Shown one piece after another: positions 55,226 to 64,000 of a stretch of 64,000 bases of DNA. The notes beneath the pieces were generated by a model. The model was not told the origin of the DNA. It made no database searches and saw only the letters and a program-made list of their open reading frames with translations. How positions within the stretch are numbered: the stretch's first letter is position 1; each line of letters opens with the position of its first letter. A program made the position numbers and the translations under genes. This DNA comes from CAZIUL01 sp964542475 (lineage in GTDB: Bacteria > Planctomycetota > B15-G4 > CAYZWU01), in contig CAZIUL010000001.1 in NCBI GenBank assembly GCA_964542475.1, positions 124,001-188,000 on the forward strand. Direction: 5' to 3'.

Positions 55226-57232
55226 ATGCCTCAAACAATCGAGAATATCGATATCCTGAAAAAAACCGCTGATACGATCCGCTGCCTTGCCATGGACGGT
55301 GTGCAGAACGCAAACTCGGGGCATCCGGGAATGCCCATGGGATGCGCTGATTTTGCCGCGCTTTTGTGGGGAAAGGTTCTTAAACACGACCCTGAAGATC
55401 CATCGTGGCCCGATCGGGACCGTTTTGTGCTCTCGCCCGGGCATGGCTCCATGCTTCTATACTCGGTCCTGCACCTTGCCGGTTACGGCATCTCCATCGA
55501 TGATCTGAAAAAGTTCAGACAGTGGGGGAGCATTACACCGGGCCATCCGGAGGTGGGAGCCACGCCCGGGGTGGAGACAACAACCGGCCCGCTGGGACAG
55601 GGCTTCGCCAACGGAGTGGGCATGGCCGTGGCCGAGGCAATGCTCGCCAAACGTTTTAACCTGAACGGCCTCGATCTCGTTGACCATTTCACTTACGGCA
55701 TAGTGAGCGACGGCGATCTCATGGAGGGGGTGGCTGCCGAAGCCGCATCATTAGCGGGGCACCTGCGCCTTGGCAAGCTGATCTACTTCTACGACAGCAA
55801 CAGGATCACCATTGACGGTTCCACGGATCTGGCTTACAGCGATGACGTGGCCGCACGTTTTGCAGGCTACAACTGGCATGTACTGGAAGTGGACGGGCAT
55901 GATATCGCCGCAATGGAGCAGGCGCTCGCAGAGGCTGGGCGCGAGAAGTCGAAGCCCTCGCTCATCATCGGCGCGACACACATCGCAAAAGGCAGCCCAA
56001 ACAAGCAGGACTCCTCCGGCTCGCACGGGGCTCCTCTCGGAATCGATGAGATAAAACTTACCAAGGAACACCTCGGCGTTCCCGCGGACAAGACCTTTCA
56101 TGTACCGCCTGAGGTATACTCGTTTTTCAAAGAGCGCCGCACGCATCTTGCAGCACGCTCCAGCGAGTGGAAAGCACGGATGGGCGAGATGGAGAAGGGC
56201 AATCCCGACCTTTACAGCAAGTGGAGCGCCTTCATGGAGCGCAGACTCCCGCCCGATCTTGATGATCTTGTGGGCGGATTCGATGGTCAAAAGCCCGTGG
56301 CAACACGCAACGCTTCCGGTGTGATCTTGAACCGTGTCGCACCCGCTATCGAAAACCTGGTGGGGGGGTCGGCTGACCTGGCGCCTTCGAACAAAACCTT
56401 TTTGAACGGTTTTGACGCTGTAGGTCCGGGCGCTTTCAGCGGTCGGAACTTCCATTTCGGCATACGCGAACACTGCATGGGATCGATGATGAACGGCATG
56501 GCGCTTCATGGGGGCTTCATCCCGTACGGCGGCACATTCCTGGTGTTTTCCGATTACATGAGGCCGGCGATGAGGATGGCCGCGCTGAGCGGGCTGCCGA
56601 TCATTTATGTGTTCACGCACGACAGCATCTTCGTGGGTGAGGACGGGCCGACACACCAGCCCGTGGAACACGTGGCGTCGCTCAGGGCCATCCCGGGCCT
56701 GTGCGTGATCCGCCCTGCCGACGCCCGAGAAACCGCGGCCGCGTGGAAGGTGGCGCTGAAGCGGGACAGAGGGCCTACAGCCCTGATACTCAGCCGCCAG
56801 GGTCTTCCCCTGCTCGCGGGGATCAGGGATGCGGGTTCACGAGTGGATCTGGGGGCGTATTGCATCAAGGAGGAGTCCGGGGGAGATGCCGGACTCGTGC
56901 TGATCGCCACCGGGTCCGAGGTGCATCTCGCGATGGAAGCCGCACAGGAGCTCGAAAACGAGGGTGTCGGTGTCCGCGTGGTGAGCATGCCGTCCCAGGA
57001 GCTGTTCGAGGCTCAGCCGGGCAACTACAGGGAAGAGGTCATTCCTTCCTCGTGCCGGAAGCGCCTGGTTGTTGAAGCCGGGATCAGCCAGGGGTGGGAT
57101 CGTTATGCGGGAGATGAAGGGAAGGTTCTTGGCATGGATCGTTTCGGAGCGTCCGCGCCTTACAATGTTCTGGCGGAAAAATTCGGTTTCACGAAAGAGA
57201 ACGTGCTGGAGGCTGCCAGGTCGATGTTGTAG
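55226..57232 (+). CDS. tkt: Transketolase
   Basis: 668 aa from ATG 55226, which has GGAG eight bases upstream; the earlier ATG at 55208 is too close to its GGAG. Full-length thiamin-diphosphate enzyme: N-terminal [14 protein letters not shown], the ThDP/metal motif [15 protein letters not shown] with [10 protein letters not shown], middle-domain [16 protein letters not shown], and C-terminal [17 protein letters not shown]. It transfers two-carbon units in the pentose phosphate pathway. Apparently monocistronic. Confidence 0.95.
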   Translation: MPQTIENIDILKKTADTIRCLAMDGVQNANSGHPGMPMGCADFAALLWGKVLKHDPEDPSWPDRDRFVLSPGHGSMLLYSVLHLAGYGISIDDLKKFRQWGSITPGHPEVGATPGVETTTGPLGQGFANGVGMAVAEAMLAKRFNLNGLDLVDHFTYGIVSDGDLMEGVAAEAASLAGHLRLGKLIYFYDSNRITIDGSTDLAYSDDVAARFAGYNWHVLEVDGHDIAAMEQALAEAGREKSKPSLIIGATHIAKGSPNKQDSSGSHGAPLGIDEIKLTKEHLGVPADKTFHVPPEVYSFFKERRTHLAARSSEWKARMGEMEKGNPDLYSKWSAFMERRLPPDLDDLVGGFDGQKPVATRNASGVILNRVAPAIENLVGGSADLAPSNKTFLNGFDAVGPGAFSGRNFHFGIREHCMGSMMNGMALHGGFIPYGGTFLVFSDYMRPAMRMAALSGLPIIYVFTHDSIFVGEDGPTHQPVEHVASLRAIPGLCVIRPADARETAAAWKVALKRDRGPTALILSRQGLPLLAGIRDAGSRVDLGAYCIKEESGGDAGLVLIATGSEVHLAMEAAQELENEGVGVRVVSMPSQELFEAQPGNYREEVIPSSCRKRLVVEAGISQGWDRYAGDEGKVLGMDRFGASAPYNVLAEKFGFTKENVLEAARSML

Positions 57233-57239
57233 AAGAGAG

Positions 57240-57260
57240 TGTCCAGTGTTCGGTGTTCAG
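57240..57260. repeat. Three degenerate heptamers
   Basis: TGTCCAG-TGTTCGG-TGTTCAG, three imperfect copies of TGTTCRG directly after the tkt stop. Similar words are common intergenic debris in environmental genomes. Confidence 0.4.
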
Positions 57261-57269
57261 CCCAATCCG

Positions 57270-57731
57270 TTACCCGCCCAGCACCGAAAGAATCATCTCC
57301 TCGTACCCTTGGGCGGAGATCGCGTCCGGGTTGGCCAACCTTACCTCCTCGAGGGCCGCCTCAGGCGATATGCCCCTCGTGTTCATCAGGTAACCGGTCA
57401 GGACTCCGCCTGTCCTGTCGTTTCCAGCGTGGCAGTGCACAAGAACAGCTCCCTTGCCGCCTGATACCTTTTTCAGCACGAAGTCCACCGCCTCCGGAAG
57501 CCGGGCCTCGTAGATTTTTCTTTCGAGAGGCTCCGGGGGAACTGAGTTCGGCAGGTGGATCAGCGTGTGGTCGAGGACGGTGCCCCTGATAAGCCCGTAC
57601 TCCTGCGCGTCCAGGGAAAGGATACATCCGAACCCGGCGGCTTTCAGGGAAAGCAGATCAAGCGGCGCCACGCTAGGTCCGCACCTGCCGGCTATCTTCG
57701 CCTCTTCGATCCAAAAAACCTTGTCTGTCAT
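57270..57731 (-). CDS. Dual-specificity/tyrosine phosphatase-like protein
   Basis: 153 aa. The Cys-based phosphatase loop is VHCHAGNDRTG with nucleophile C100 and R106 (C-x5-R-T); a general-acid Asp could lie in the DHTLIHLPNS loop. Cytoplasmic, no signal peptide. It resembles atypical dual-specificity phosphatases or inositol-phosphatase-like PTPs; the substrate (protein, lipid or nucleotide) is unknown. Convergent with tkt and divergent from the acyltransferase gene. Confidence 0.8.
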   Translation of the reverse strand: MTDKVFWIEEAKIAGRCGPSVAPLDLLSLKAAGFGCILSLDAQEYGLIRGTVLDHTLIHLPNSVPPEPLERKIYEARLPEAVDFVLKKVSGGKGAVLVHCHAGNDRTGGVLTGYLMNTRGISPEAALEEVRLANPDAISAQGYEEMILSVLGG

Positions 57732-57776
57732 TTCCCGCCTCAGTAGAATCGGTTATTGGTTTTGATTTTTTTGAAG

Positions 57777-58781
57777 ATGAGTAAGGCATTTTACTTCTTG
57801 AAGAGCCTTCTCCAACCCAAATATCGAGAAGAGAGCATTCCGTTGAGCAACACAAAGCCAATGACATCGAGGCGCCTGAGGCGGATTCTCTTTCAGCCGG
57901 TTGAATATGCTGCTGTGAGGCTTGTCATCTTTGCGCTGGGGTTTTTGACCGTTGCTTTTGCATTACGAATCGGAGCCGCGATCGGTGTCGCTGCTTTTTC
58001 CGTATTCAGGGTGCGCAGGAAAGTGGCAATGAAAAACCTGGAGGTCGCCTTTCCGGACATGGATGCAAGGGAGCGCATAGCCGTGGCCAGGCGCTCATAC
58101 GCCAACCTCGGTCGTACCTTCATGGAGTTTCTCATGTTGAAGAAGATCGATGAGGCCTACATCGAAAAACACGTGACGATCAGGGAGATCGAGCACATTT
58201 TAAGGGCCCTGGATAAAGGCAAAGGTCTCATCGCCATGACAGCACATTACGGAAACTGGGAGATAATGGGGGCTGCTTTTGGCTTGAAGGGGTATATCCT
58301 TGATGTGATCGCAACACGCCAGAAAAACCGCAGCGTTGACAGGCTTTTCAACGGTTTGAGATACAGCCGTAACATCGGTTTAATATTCGTTGATGAGGCT
58401 CCAAAGGGAGTGCTTCGCTCGCTCAAGAAAGGCCGGACCGTTGCCATTCTCGGGGACCAGGAGGCACGGAGAGGCGCTGGGGTCATCGTGGATTTTTTCA
58501 ATAGGGCAACATCAGTGCACCAGGGCGCCGCGCTCTTCAGCCTGAAAACCGGTGCGCCGATTGTTTGCGTTTTCATAACGCGGAAAGCGACCGGCCGGGA
58601 CCACGAGATTGTTATCGAAGCTCCGCTGGAGTTCGAGCCCACAGACGATAGGGCCGAGGACATCAGGCGCCTTACAGCGATGTACGTCGCCAGGTTGGAG
58701 GCCTGGATCAGAAAGCACCCGGATCACTGGTTCTGGGCTCACAAGCGCTGGAAATCGAGCGGGCTTTACGAAGAGGATTGA
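57777..58781 (+). CDS. Lipid A/lysophospholipid acyltransferase (LpxL/HtrB family)
   Basis: 334 aa from ATG 57777; a TTG at 57756 and an ATG at 57861 are alternatives, none with a good ribosome site. One membrane segment (about 45-72). The acyltransferase HX4E motif is HYGNWE (H157), followed by VIATRQKNRSVDRLFNGLR, GRTVAILGDQEARRGAGVIVDFF and a C-terminal HPDHWFWAHKRWK: all family hallmarks. It adds a secondary acyl chain to lipid A or a related glycolipid at the inner membrane, which points to an LPS-bearing cell. Confidence 0.87.
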   Translation: MSKAFYFLKSLLQPKYREESIPLSNTKPMTSRRLRRILFQPVEYAAVRLVIFALGFLTVAFALRIGAAIGVAAFSVFRVRRKVAMKNLEVAFPDMDARERIAVARRSYANLGRTFMEFLMLKKIDEAYIEKHVTIREIEHILRALDKGKGLIAMTAHYGNWEIMGAAFGLKGYILDVIATRQKNRSVDRLFNGLRYSRNIGLIFVDEAPKGVLRSLKKGRTVAILGDQEARRGAGVIVDFFNRATSVHQGAALFSLKTGAPIVCVFITRKATGRDHEIVIEAPLEFEPTDDRAEDIRRLTAMYVARLEAWIRKHPDHWFWAHKRWKSSGLYEED

Positions 58782-58797
58782 TAAGGAGGGTGTGTTT

Positions 58798-59625
58798 TTG
58801 AGACTGTCCTTTTCTACAAACGCTTTCACGAGCGTTTCGCTCGAACAAGCACTGGAAATCATCGCACGTATCGGGTACGAGGGCGTCGAGATCATGGCTG
58901 ACCGGCCTCATGCCTGGCCCAACGATCTTCGTGATGACGATTTTGTTGAGATAAAACGTATTGCCGGCAATTTCGATCTCGATATCTGCAACATAAACGG
59001 GTTCATGATGAAAACGGTTGGGGATATTCATCACCCGTCATGGATAGAGCCTCTGGAACAGGATCGGATCGCCAGGCAAGAACACACTCTTGCATGCCTG
59101 AAGATGGCAGGCAGCCTTGGCGCCCCAGGGGTCTCGACAGAGCCGGGCGGCCCTGTTCACGGCATGAAGCGGGACAGGGCAACGGACCTGTTCGCCCGCG
59201 GCCTTGAAGCGCCTGCGAAGCTTGCTCATGATCTGGGCATAAAGCTGCTCATCGAGCCGGAGCCGGGACTGCTTTTCACGGACATTGCCGAGACCATCGG
59301 CTTCATAGAAAAAACAGGGCTGCCCGGCCTCGGCCTGAACGTGGACCTGGGCCACTTGTTCTGCATTGGCCGAGATCCGGCCCGGATTATTTGCGAGTAT
59401 CCGGAGCTGCTTGAGCACATACACATCGAGGATATCGCGGCTGACAGAGTGCACCGCCACTTGATCCCGGGAAAGGGCGCGATCGATTTCGATGCGGTGT
59501 TTGCCGCGCTCCATGATGTGGGATACAGCGGTTTCGTGACAGTGGAGCTTTACCCTTATGAAGACGAGCCTGAAAGAGCGGCCCGGGAAGCGTTCGAGTA
59601 TCTGAAGCCGTATGTCGCCGGGTGA
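58798..59625 (+). CDS. Sugar phosphate isomerase/epimerase-like TIM barrel
   Basis: 275 aa from TTG 58798, eight bases after AAGGAGG; a GTG at 58792 is too close. Xylose-isomerase-like TIM barrel (AP endonuclease 2 superfamily): LEQALEIIARIGYEGVEIM at strand 1, metal ligands likely in LLIEPEPG, LGLNVDLGHLF, HIHIEDIA and VTVELYPYED. Substrate not determinable. Follows the acyltransferase after 16 bp and precedes thiL by 30 bp. Confidence 0.8.
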   Translation: MRLSFSTNAFTSVSLEQALEIIARIGYEGVEIMADRPHAWPNDLRDDDFVEIKRIAGNFDLDICNINGFMMKTVGDIHHPSWIEPLEQDRIARQEHTLACLKMAGSLGAPGVSTEPGGPVHGMKRDRATDLFARGLEAPAKLAHDLGIKLLIEPEPGLLFTDIAETIGFIEKTGLPGLGLNVDLGHLFCIGRDPARIICEYPELLEHIHIEDIAADRVHRHLIPGKGAIDFDAVFAALHDVGYSGFVTVELYPYEDEPERAAREAFEYLKPYVAG

Positions 59626-59655
59626 TCGGAGTCGGAAGACACGGGAGGATGCAGC

Positions 59656-60570
59656 GTGAGGGAAACCGATTTTCATGCATGGCTGAAACGTATTGTTCCG
59701 CCTGCTGACGGGGTCATCCTCGGGATAGGGGATGACGCGGCCGTGCTGGACACGTCCGGAAGAATTGTGGCCGCATCGGATATTCTCGTCGAAGGAGTAC
59801 ACTACGATCCTGATCGAGTCAGCCCGGAACAGATCGGGGCAAAGGCCGTGAACAGGAACTTCAGCGACATGGCAGCAATGGGTGTAGCGCCGCAATGGAT
59901 TCTTGTTTCAGCGGCTGTTCCAGAAAACGTGACGGAGCGGTTCATGCACGAGCTCGTGCGCGGGATGCGGAACGCCTGCAAGGTGTTCGGCGCGGACATG
60001 GTCGGCGGCGACACATCCAGGTCCCGGGGCGGCCTGGTGATCGATGTGACCGTAATCGGCGAGGCGGGTGATCTGGATCCTGTCACGCGTTCAGGAGCAT
60101 TGCACGGCGACCGGATACTCGTAACAGGCACACTTGGAGGTTCGGCATCCGGAAAGCACATGGACTTCGTGCCGCGCGTGCGTGAAGCGGTTTTTCTCAA
60201 CCGCAGGCACAGGCCGTCTTGCATGATGGATATCTCCGACGGGCTTTCCCTGGATCTTCACCGTCTGCTCGACTGCTCCGCAATGGGGTGCGTTGTGGCG
60301 GCGGAAAACGTTCCTGTTTCGAAAGCGGCGCGGGAGTTGGCGGCATCCTCGAAGAAGAGCGCGCTGGAGCATGCTCTCGGGGACGGCGAGGACTTCGAGC
60401 TGCTGTTCACAATGCCTCAGGAGAAGGCGAAAGCACTGATCGATGATACCGAGCGAAGGTTCGATGTGAGCGATGTAGGCGAGGTCGTCGAAGGGCCGGG
60501 CCGCAGAACGATCGTGAGCAGCGGCAAGGAAACCCCGCTTGAAAGAAAGGGGTACGATCATTTTGTCTGA
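59656..60570 (+). CDS. thiL: Thiamine-monophosphate kinase
   Basis: 304 aa, GTG start seven bases after GGGAGG. It phosphorylates TMP to the coenzyme TPP. GIGDDAAVLD (metal/ATP), AASDILVEGVHYD, KAVNRNFSDMAAMG, GGDTSRSRGGLVIDVTVIGEA and MMDISDGLSLDLHRL are the family blocks in order. The following tsaE gene overlaps its end. Transketolase nearby is a TPP enzyme, but no thiamin regulation is visible. Confidence 0.94.
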   Translation: MRETDFHAWLKRIVPPADGVILGIGDDAAVLDTSGRIVAASDILVEGVHYDPDRVSPEQIGAKAVNRNFSDMAAMGVAPQWILVSAAVPENVTERFMHELVRGMRNACKVFGADMVGGDTSRSRGGLVIDVTVIGEAGDLDPVTRSGALHGDRILVTGTLGGSASGKHMDFVPRVREAVFLNRRHRPSCMMDISDGLSLDLHRLLDCSAMGCVVAAENVPVSKAARELAASSKKSALEHALGDGEDFELLFTMPQEKAKALIDDTERRFDVSDVGEVVEGPGRRTIVSSGKETPLERKGYDHFV

Positions 60571-61018
60571 AATCACGAATGAAACTTTTGGACAGGCTGA
60601 AACCGAATCCCTGGGCGAGGAGCTTGGATCGGAGCTTGCCGGCGGCGAGACGGTTGTTCTTACCGGTGAGCTCGGCACGGGCAAGACCGCGTTCATCAGG
60701 GGGCTGGCTCGCGGACTCGGGGTTGATGACCCGGACCATGTGCGCTCGCCTTCATACGCGCTCATGCTGCGTTACAAGTGCCGTGTGCCCCTGCTCCACA
60801 TTGATGCTTATTTCATGAAGTGTTCTGAGGATCTGGATCTCTGTGGAATCGAAGACGCCCTGGCAAGAGGTGACGTTGTGGCTGTGGAATGGGGTGACAG
60901 GGTGGCTTCCGGGCTGCCCCGAGATTCGATCCTGGTATCGATCCGTCATCTGGCGCCCGAAAGGCGCGAGGTTACGGTTCGAAGAGATCGACTTGGCGGC
61001 CCTGTCGGACATGTCTGA
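60563..61018 (+). CDS. tsaE: tRNA threonylcarbamoyladenosine biosynthesis ATPase
   Basis: 151 aa from TTG 60563, overlapping thiL by 8 bases; a TTG at 60539 preceded by AAGGA is a possible longer start. Walker A GELGTGKT, SPSYALMLRY (the T/S-P-T/S switch region), LHIDAYFM and VVAVEWGDRV are TsaE features. It supports TsaB/TsaD in making the t6A37 modification of ANN-decoding tRNAs. Pairing with thiL is frequent in bacteria. Confidence 0.9.
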   Translation: MSEITNETFGQAETESLGEELGSELAGGETVVLTGELGTGKTAFIRGLARGLGVDDPDHVRSPSYALMLRYKCRVPLLHIDAYFMKCSEDLDLCGIEDALARGDVVAVEWGDRVASGLPRDSILVSIRHLAPERREVTVRRDRLGGPVGHV

Positions 61019-61091
61019 CGGGAACTCAGGAACCTGATGTTTTTTCAAACAAACGAATGAACCCTTCAAGACCGGCTTCGTTTAGGATGTC

Positions 61092-61685
61092 ATGATGCCT
61101 CCTGACGGCTCAGAACTCATGGTGCGTTTCGTCCAGGGGGACGAGATCGCGTTCGAAGAGCTCCTTAATATGTACGAACAGAGGATTCTCAACTTTTTTT
61201 ATCGCCTGACAGGCGAGCGGCACACGGCCGAGGATATGGTGCAGGATCTGTTCCTGAAGGTGTATGCATACAGAAGTTCTTACAAGCCGCGGTCTTCTTT
61301 CAACTATTTCCTGTTTCGCATGGCCCGCAACATGTGGATCGATCATTACAGGAAAAAGAAATCCAGGCCCCGCGTTCATTCTCTTGATTCCGGTACAGGC
61401 AATGACAGCGAAGAGCGCCGGACCGGTTCGGGAGACAATATCGAGGCGGATGCCCCGTCCCCAATGGATGCGGTGTCCGCTAAAGAAAGGATTAAAGAGC
61501 TCGCGAAGGCGGTTGGCAGGCTTTCGAATAAGCAGAGAGATGTGATCGCTCTCTCTTTCGAGGGAGGGCTGAAATACGCCGAGATAGCCGGGATTCTTGG
61601 TGTTCCGGTTGGAACGATAAAGTCGCGAATGCACAGCGCGGTGATGCAGCTAAAAGAGTACATGGGAGAGGCTTTAAGCCGATGA
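61092..61685 (+). CDS. ECF-type RNA polymerase sigma factor
   Basis: 197 aa; ATGs at 61092 and 61095 follow AGGA, the second with better spacing. Region 2: AFEELLNMYEQRILNFFYRL, TAEDMVQDLFLKVYAY and the -10-reading FNYFLFRMARNMWIDHYRKK. An Asp/Glu/Ser-rich linker (about 95-130) joins it to region 4, KQRDVIALSFEGGLKYAEIAGILG with VPVGTIKSRMHSA as the -35 helix-turn-helix. The stop overlaps the anti-sigma gene start, so the two are made together. Confidence 0.92.
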   Translation: MMPPDGSELMVRFVQGDEIAFEELLNMYEQRILNFFYRLTGERHTAEDMVQDLFLKVYAYRSSYKPRSSFNYFLFRMARNMWIDHYRKKKSRPRVHSLDSGTGNDSEERRTGSGDNIEADAPSPMDAVSAKERIKELAKAVGRLSNKQRDVIALSFEGGLKYAEIAGILGVPVGTIKSRMHSAVMQLKEYMGEALSR

Positions 61686-63436
61686 GTAAAGAATGCGGTT
61701 TTTTACCGGAGGACCTTACCGCCTTTGCGTTCAACGAGCTCGATGGCGGTGATCAGGCCCGTGTAGAGGAACATCTGAAGAAATGCGTCGGGTGCAGGGC
61801 GGAGCTGGGGGAGATCGTTCGCATCGTCGAGAGCGCCGGGGAGCTGCCGCGGCTCGATGTTTCCGCTGCCTTGCACGCTGATCTGATGAGACAGATCGCG
61901 CTTGAACGGGAAGCGGAGCGGATGTCGTTTTACGAAAAAACCGGCGTGCTTGCCGCGTTCATGGGCTACAGGCTTAAGCGTTCGCCCATGGCCCGTTTTC
62001 TGTTTTTCGCTGTGGCAGCCCAGATACTGATCCTGCTCACCATCGTTTTCGCTTCAGGCCTCATAGTTCAGAAGACAGCGGCTCCGGAGCGTCCGGCTGT
62101 GATGGAAGCGGATCGCTTTTCCCCGGCTGAGGAAGCGCTTGGTGAGTTCGTTCTAGTTGATGAAGAGGCGGACCGGTTGCGCGATCCGGAGGACTGGGTT
62201 ATCGATCCGCCCTCCATCAGAGCCAAGCAGCCCTTCTCGCTGACTCCAGGGGACAGGGAGCGTGAAGAGGAGATAGAGCTTTCCGCGGAAGAACTCGACC
62301 ACCTCGACCGCTTCATCGAAAAGGAGAACCGTCTCGATTTAAGCCGTTTGGGCATGTACGCCCGGCTCAGCGTGAAGTGCAAGAACCAGGTGCTGAATGG
62401 CAGGGGAGGGGGGCGCGAGACCGAGTTGGCGGTCGAGCGGGGCCTCAGGTGGCTGAGGGATGTTCAGCAGGGTAACGGGTCATGGAATCCCGGCGGAGTA
62501 CACGGAGGCGACACGGATGCGGGCGTAGGCATAACAGCGCTTTGTGTGGCATCCTTTTTGTCCGGGGGCCATTCCGAGAAGGGCGGCTCCTATTCGCGGA
62601 CCGTGAGAGACGGCATATCGTTCCTGCTCTCGCAGCAGGACGAGCACGGAAGGTTCGGCTGGATCGAGGGCAGGCGCAACCTTTCCGTGTTCAACCAGAG
62701 TGCGGCGACATTCGCACTGGCTGAGAACTACATCCTGTGCCATGAAGCGCACGGGCAAGCTCTGGCAGATGCGGTTCGAGGCTTGATGGGGATGTGCGAC
62801 AGCGCTGTTCCCGGAGAAGGGCGGGATGTCGGTTTTCAGGACGCGTACGTGAACACCTGGTCTGCCATGGCGCTCAGAACTTCGCTCGTGACAGGGGTAC
62901 AGGTGCGGGGGCTGCCTGAGGCTGCCGCGCTTGCCGACGAGAGGGTCGCCTACCTTGCCAGGAACGAAACAATGGGGACAGACCCTGTCGCGGCGTCACA
63001 CCCGCCCCTTTGCACAGTCACGCAGCAGGCGCTCGATGCGCTTTTCAACGGGTCATATCTTACACGCAAACAGGTGCCGGTCCGCGATGACCCTGAATCT
63101 TTGCCGCTGCCCACGGTAAACGACGCTGAAATTCTTTTCCGGCTCCTGGAGGAACCGGACTTTCGGGAGCCTTCGTTTCTCTTCTTTACAGGCACCGCGC
63201 TGTGCGAGAAAGGCGGAAAACTGTGGGAGAAGTGGAACATGCGCCTGAAGGCCATTCTTCTGGAGGACCAGGACAGAAGCGGAATCTGGCTCGTGAACGG
63301 CGACTGGCCCGGCATTGACGGGGGCGACGTGTACACGACGGCTCTCCACCTGCTCACTCTTCAGGTTTACTACAGGTACATAAACCCTAACTGTGTGAAC
63401 AGAATCTGGAAGAAAACTGCCGTTGACCCGCAATAG
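61682..63436 (+). CDS. Membrane anti-sigma factor fused to a terpenoid-cyclase-like barrel
   Basis: 584 aa, ATGA overlap with the sigma gene. The N-terminus is a zinc anti-sigma domain: H31-x3-C35-x2-C38 in HLKKCVGC. A membrane helix (about 103-129) follows, then an acidic linker. The exterior part from about 247 has prenyltransferase/squalene-oxidase repeats: a QW-like QGNGSW motif, GLRWLRDVQQ, DGISFLLSQQDEHGRFGW and SAATFALAENYIL. This alpha-alpha barrel fold is used by cyclases and also as a ligand- or protein-binding module. It could be the signal sensor that releases the sigma factor. The catalytic DxDD of cyclases was not found, so a binding role is preferred. Confidence 0.78.
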   Translation: MSKECGFLPEDLTAFAFNELDGGDQARVEEHLKKCVGCRAELGEIVRIVESAGELPRLDVSAALHADLMRQIALEREAERMSFYEKTGVLAAFMGYRLKRSPMARFLFFAVAAQILILLTIVFASGLIVQKTAAPERPAVMEADRFSPAEEALGEFVLVDEEADRLRDPEDWVIDPPSIRAKQPFSLTPGDREREEEIELSAEELDHLDRFIEKENRLDLSRLGMYARLSVKCKNQVLNGRGGGRETELAVERGLRWLRDVQQGNGSWNPGGVHGGDTDAGVGITALCVASFLSGGHSEKGGSYSRTVRDGISFLLSQQDEHGRFGWIEGRRNLSVFNQSAATFALAENYILCHEAHGQALADAVRGLMGMCDSAVPGEGRDVGFQDAYVNTWSAMALRTSLVTGVQVRGLPEAAALADERVAYLARNETMGTDPVAASHPPLCTVTQQALDALFNGSYLTRKQVPVRDDPESLPLPTVNDAEILFRLLEEPDFREPSFLFFTGTALCEKGGKLWEKWNMRLKAILLEDQDRSGIWLVNGDWPGIDGGDVYTTALHLLTLQVYYRYINPNCVNRIWKKTAVDPQ

Positions 63437-63452
63437 ATGTTAAAGTAAGCGC

Positions 63453-64000
63453 ATGAGTTGCGGGCTAGCAAACAGCAGAAAAGCAGGCGGTAAGGAACGC
63501 GCTTCCGGGTTCGTCCTGGTATGCTTCCTTCGTATCCCATTCCTTCTTGTAATGACGATGTTGGTGATCCTTGCGTCGACCGCCTTATCCCTGCCCCTGT
63601 TTAGCGCCCCGGGCTTGTTGATTCAAGATGCTTTTGAGAAGAAGCCGGATCCTAAATGGGTCTCGCGTTTTGGAAGGCGCTACCTCGATAAGGCGGAGTT
63701 TGGCGCCGAGGTTATTGTGGAGCACGTGTACCGCGTCGGCCGAGGTGTTGATGTGGTGAAGATCGTTCCGGTCGAAGTGATATTCAATACGCTTCCTTCT
63801 GCCATGGCCCGGCGGGACGAACACCTGTTGTTCGCCTTCAGCGAGCATTTCATGCCGGGTACCAGGCTTTTTCTCCTGATGAAGCGGTTCGGATCCGACA
63901 ACAGATTGACCGTTTTGTACAGGCTTTCGCATCTGGAAAGGGACTACAAGGACAAGCTCGACCTGGTAAGGAGGTATGTGCAAATAGAGACAATGAATGA
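63453..64000 (+). CDS. Exported protein, unknown (runs off the window)
   Basis: An open frame from ATG 63453 continues without a stop to the last base, giving at least 182 residues. The N-terminus has a basic stretch and then a hydrophobic signal/anchor (about 23-50, LLVMTMLVILASTALSLPLF). The exported part reads as beta-rich: FGAEVIVEHVYRVGRGVDVV, LLFAFSEHFMPGTRLFLLMK. No family recognised. It follows the sigma/anti-sigma pair by 16 bp and may belong to the same operon. The ribosome site is weak, so the start is uncertain. Confidence 0.6.
   Translation, partial: MSCGLANSRKAGGKERASGFVLVCFLRIPFLLVMTMLVILASTALSLPLFSAPGLLIQDAFEKKPDPKWVSRFGRRYLDKAEFGAEVIVEHVYRVGRGVDVVKIVPVEVIFNTLPSAMARRDEHLLFAFSEHFMPGTRLFLLMKRFGSDNRLTVLYRLSHLERDYKDKLDLVRRYVQIETMN

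Overview
This 64 kb window looks like chromosomal scaffold sequence from a Gram-negative, probably uncultivated and anaerobic or microaerophilic bacterium. The Gram-negative reading rests on a secretin, an LpxL/HtrB-type acyltransferase, a GT9 heptosyltransferase-like enzyme and many exported proteins and lipoproteins. The redox reading rests on a polyferredoxin, DUF362 proteins, a tetraheme cytochrome and three radical SAM enzymes. DUF1573, DUF1080 and DUF4340 proteins together with a double-length UvrA recall PVC-like or other uncultivated phyla, but I cannot assign a phylum. I saw no tRNA, rRNA, CRISPR array, prophage or intact insertion sequence. The sequence has two 100-N gaps. Each is flanked by an exact 55-bp duplicate, which is an assembly signature rather than biology.

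Layout. 1-3.3 kb: 3' end of a secretin gene, then an exported HEAT-repeat protein with a degenerate receiver domain. 3.4-10.0 kb: one tight + strand operon with a DUF6599 protein, a Tat-type DUF362 protein, a NapH-NapG-like polyferredoxin and a BtuFCD-type ABC importer. 10.1-14.9 kb: a Gld-type ABC exporter (ATPase, permease, GldG-like auxiliary, DUF4340). 15-20.2 kb (- strand): an SGNH hydrolase, a tetraheme cytochrome with a metallophosphatase-like N-terminus, and two DUF1573 paralogues. 20.6 kb: a small membrane-anchored protein. 21.3-26.5 kb (- strand): an overlapping four-gene set of GT9, two radical SAM proteins and a TMTC-like GT-C enzyme, with a third radical SAM gene divergent from it. 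27.6-31.6 kb (- strand): small proteins, mtnA, purE, purC. 31.9-43.4 kb (+): galE, dacB, a SIS-domain protein, gdhA, a receiver/PEP-synthase-like fusion, a ferredoxin-type DUF362 protein and an M61 peptidase. 43.5-44.5 kb (-): a DUF1080 protein.

44.9-54.5 kb is the most striking block. A 1954-residue single-chain UvrA (two complete UvrA units) overlaps an XPB/ERCC3-type helicase gene. That is followed by a protein carrying the XPB-associated Helicase_C_3 domain. Together they read as a nucleotide-excision-repair module combining a bacterial damage sensor with a TFIIH-like motor. 54.6-61.0 kb is housekeeping: a divergent signal-peptidase-like protein, transketolase, a dual-specificity phosphatase, a lysophospholipid acyltransferase, a TIM-barrel isomerase, thiL and tsaE. 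61.1-63.4 kb holds an ECF sigma factor translationally coupled to a membrane anti-sigma factor whose exterior part resembles a prenyltransferase/squalene-cyclase barrel. A further exported protein runs off the right edge.

Start codons were refined from Shine-Dalgarno spacing and gene overlap. Several genes use GTG or TTG behind strong AAGGAGG-like sites. All functional names are by recognition of motifs and families; no search was run.
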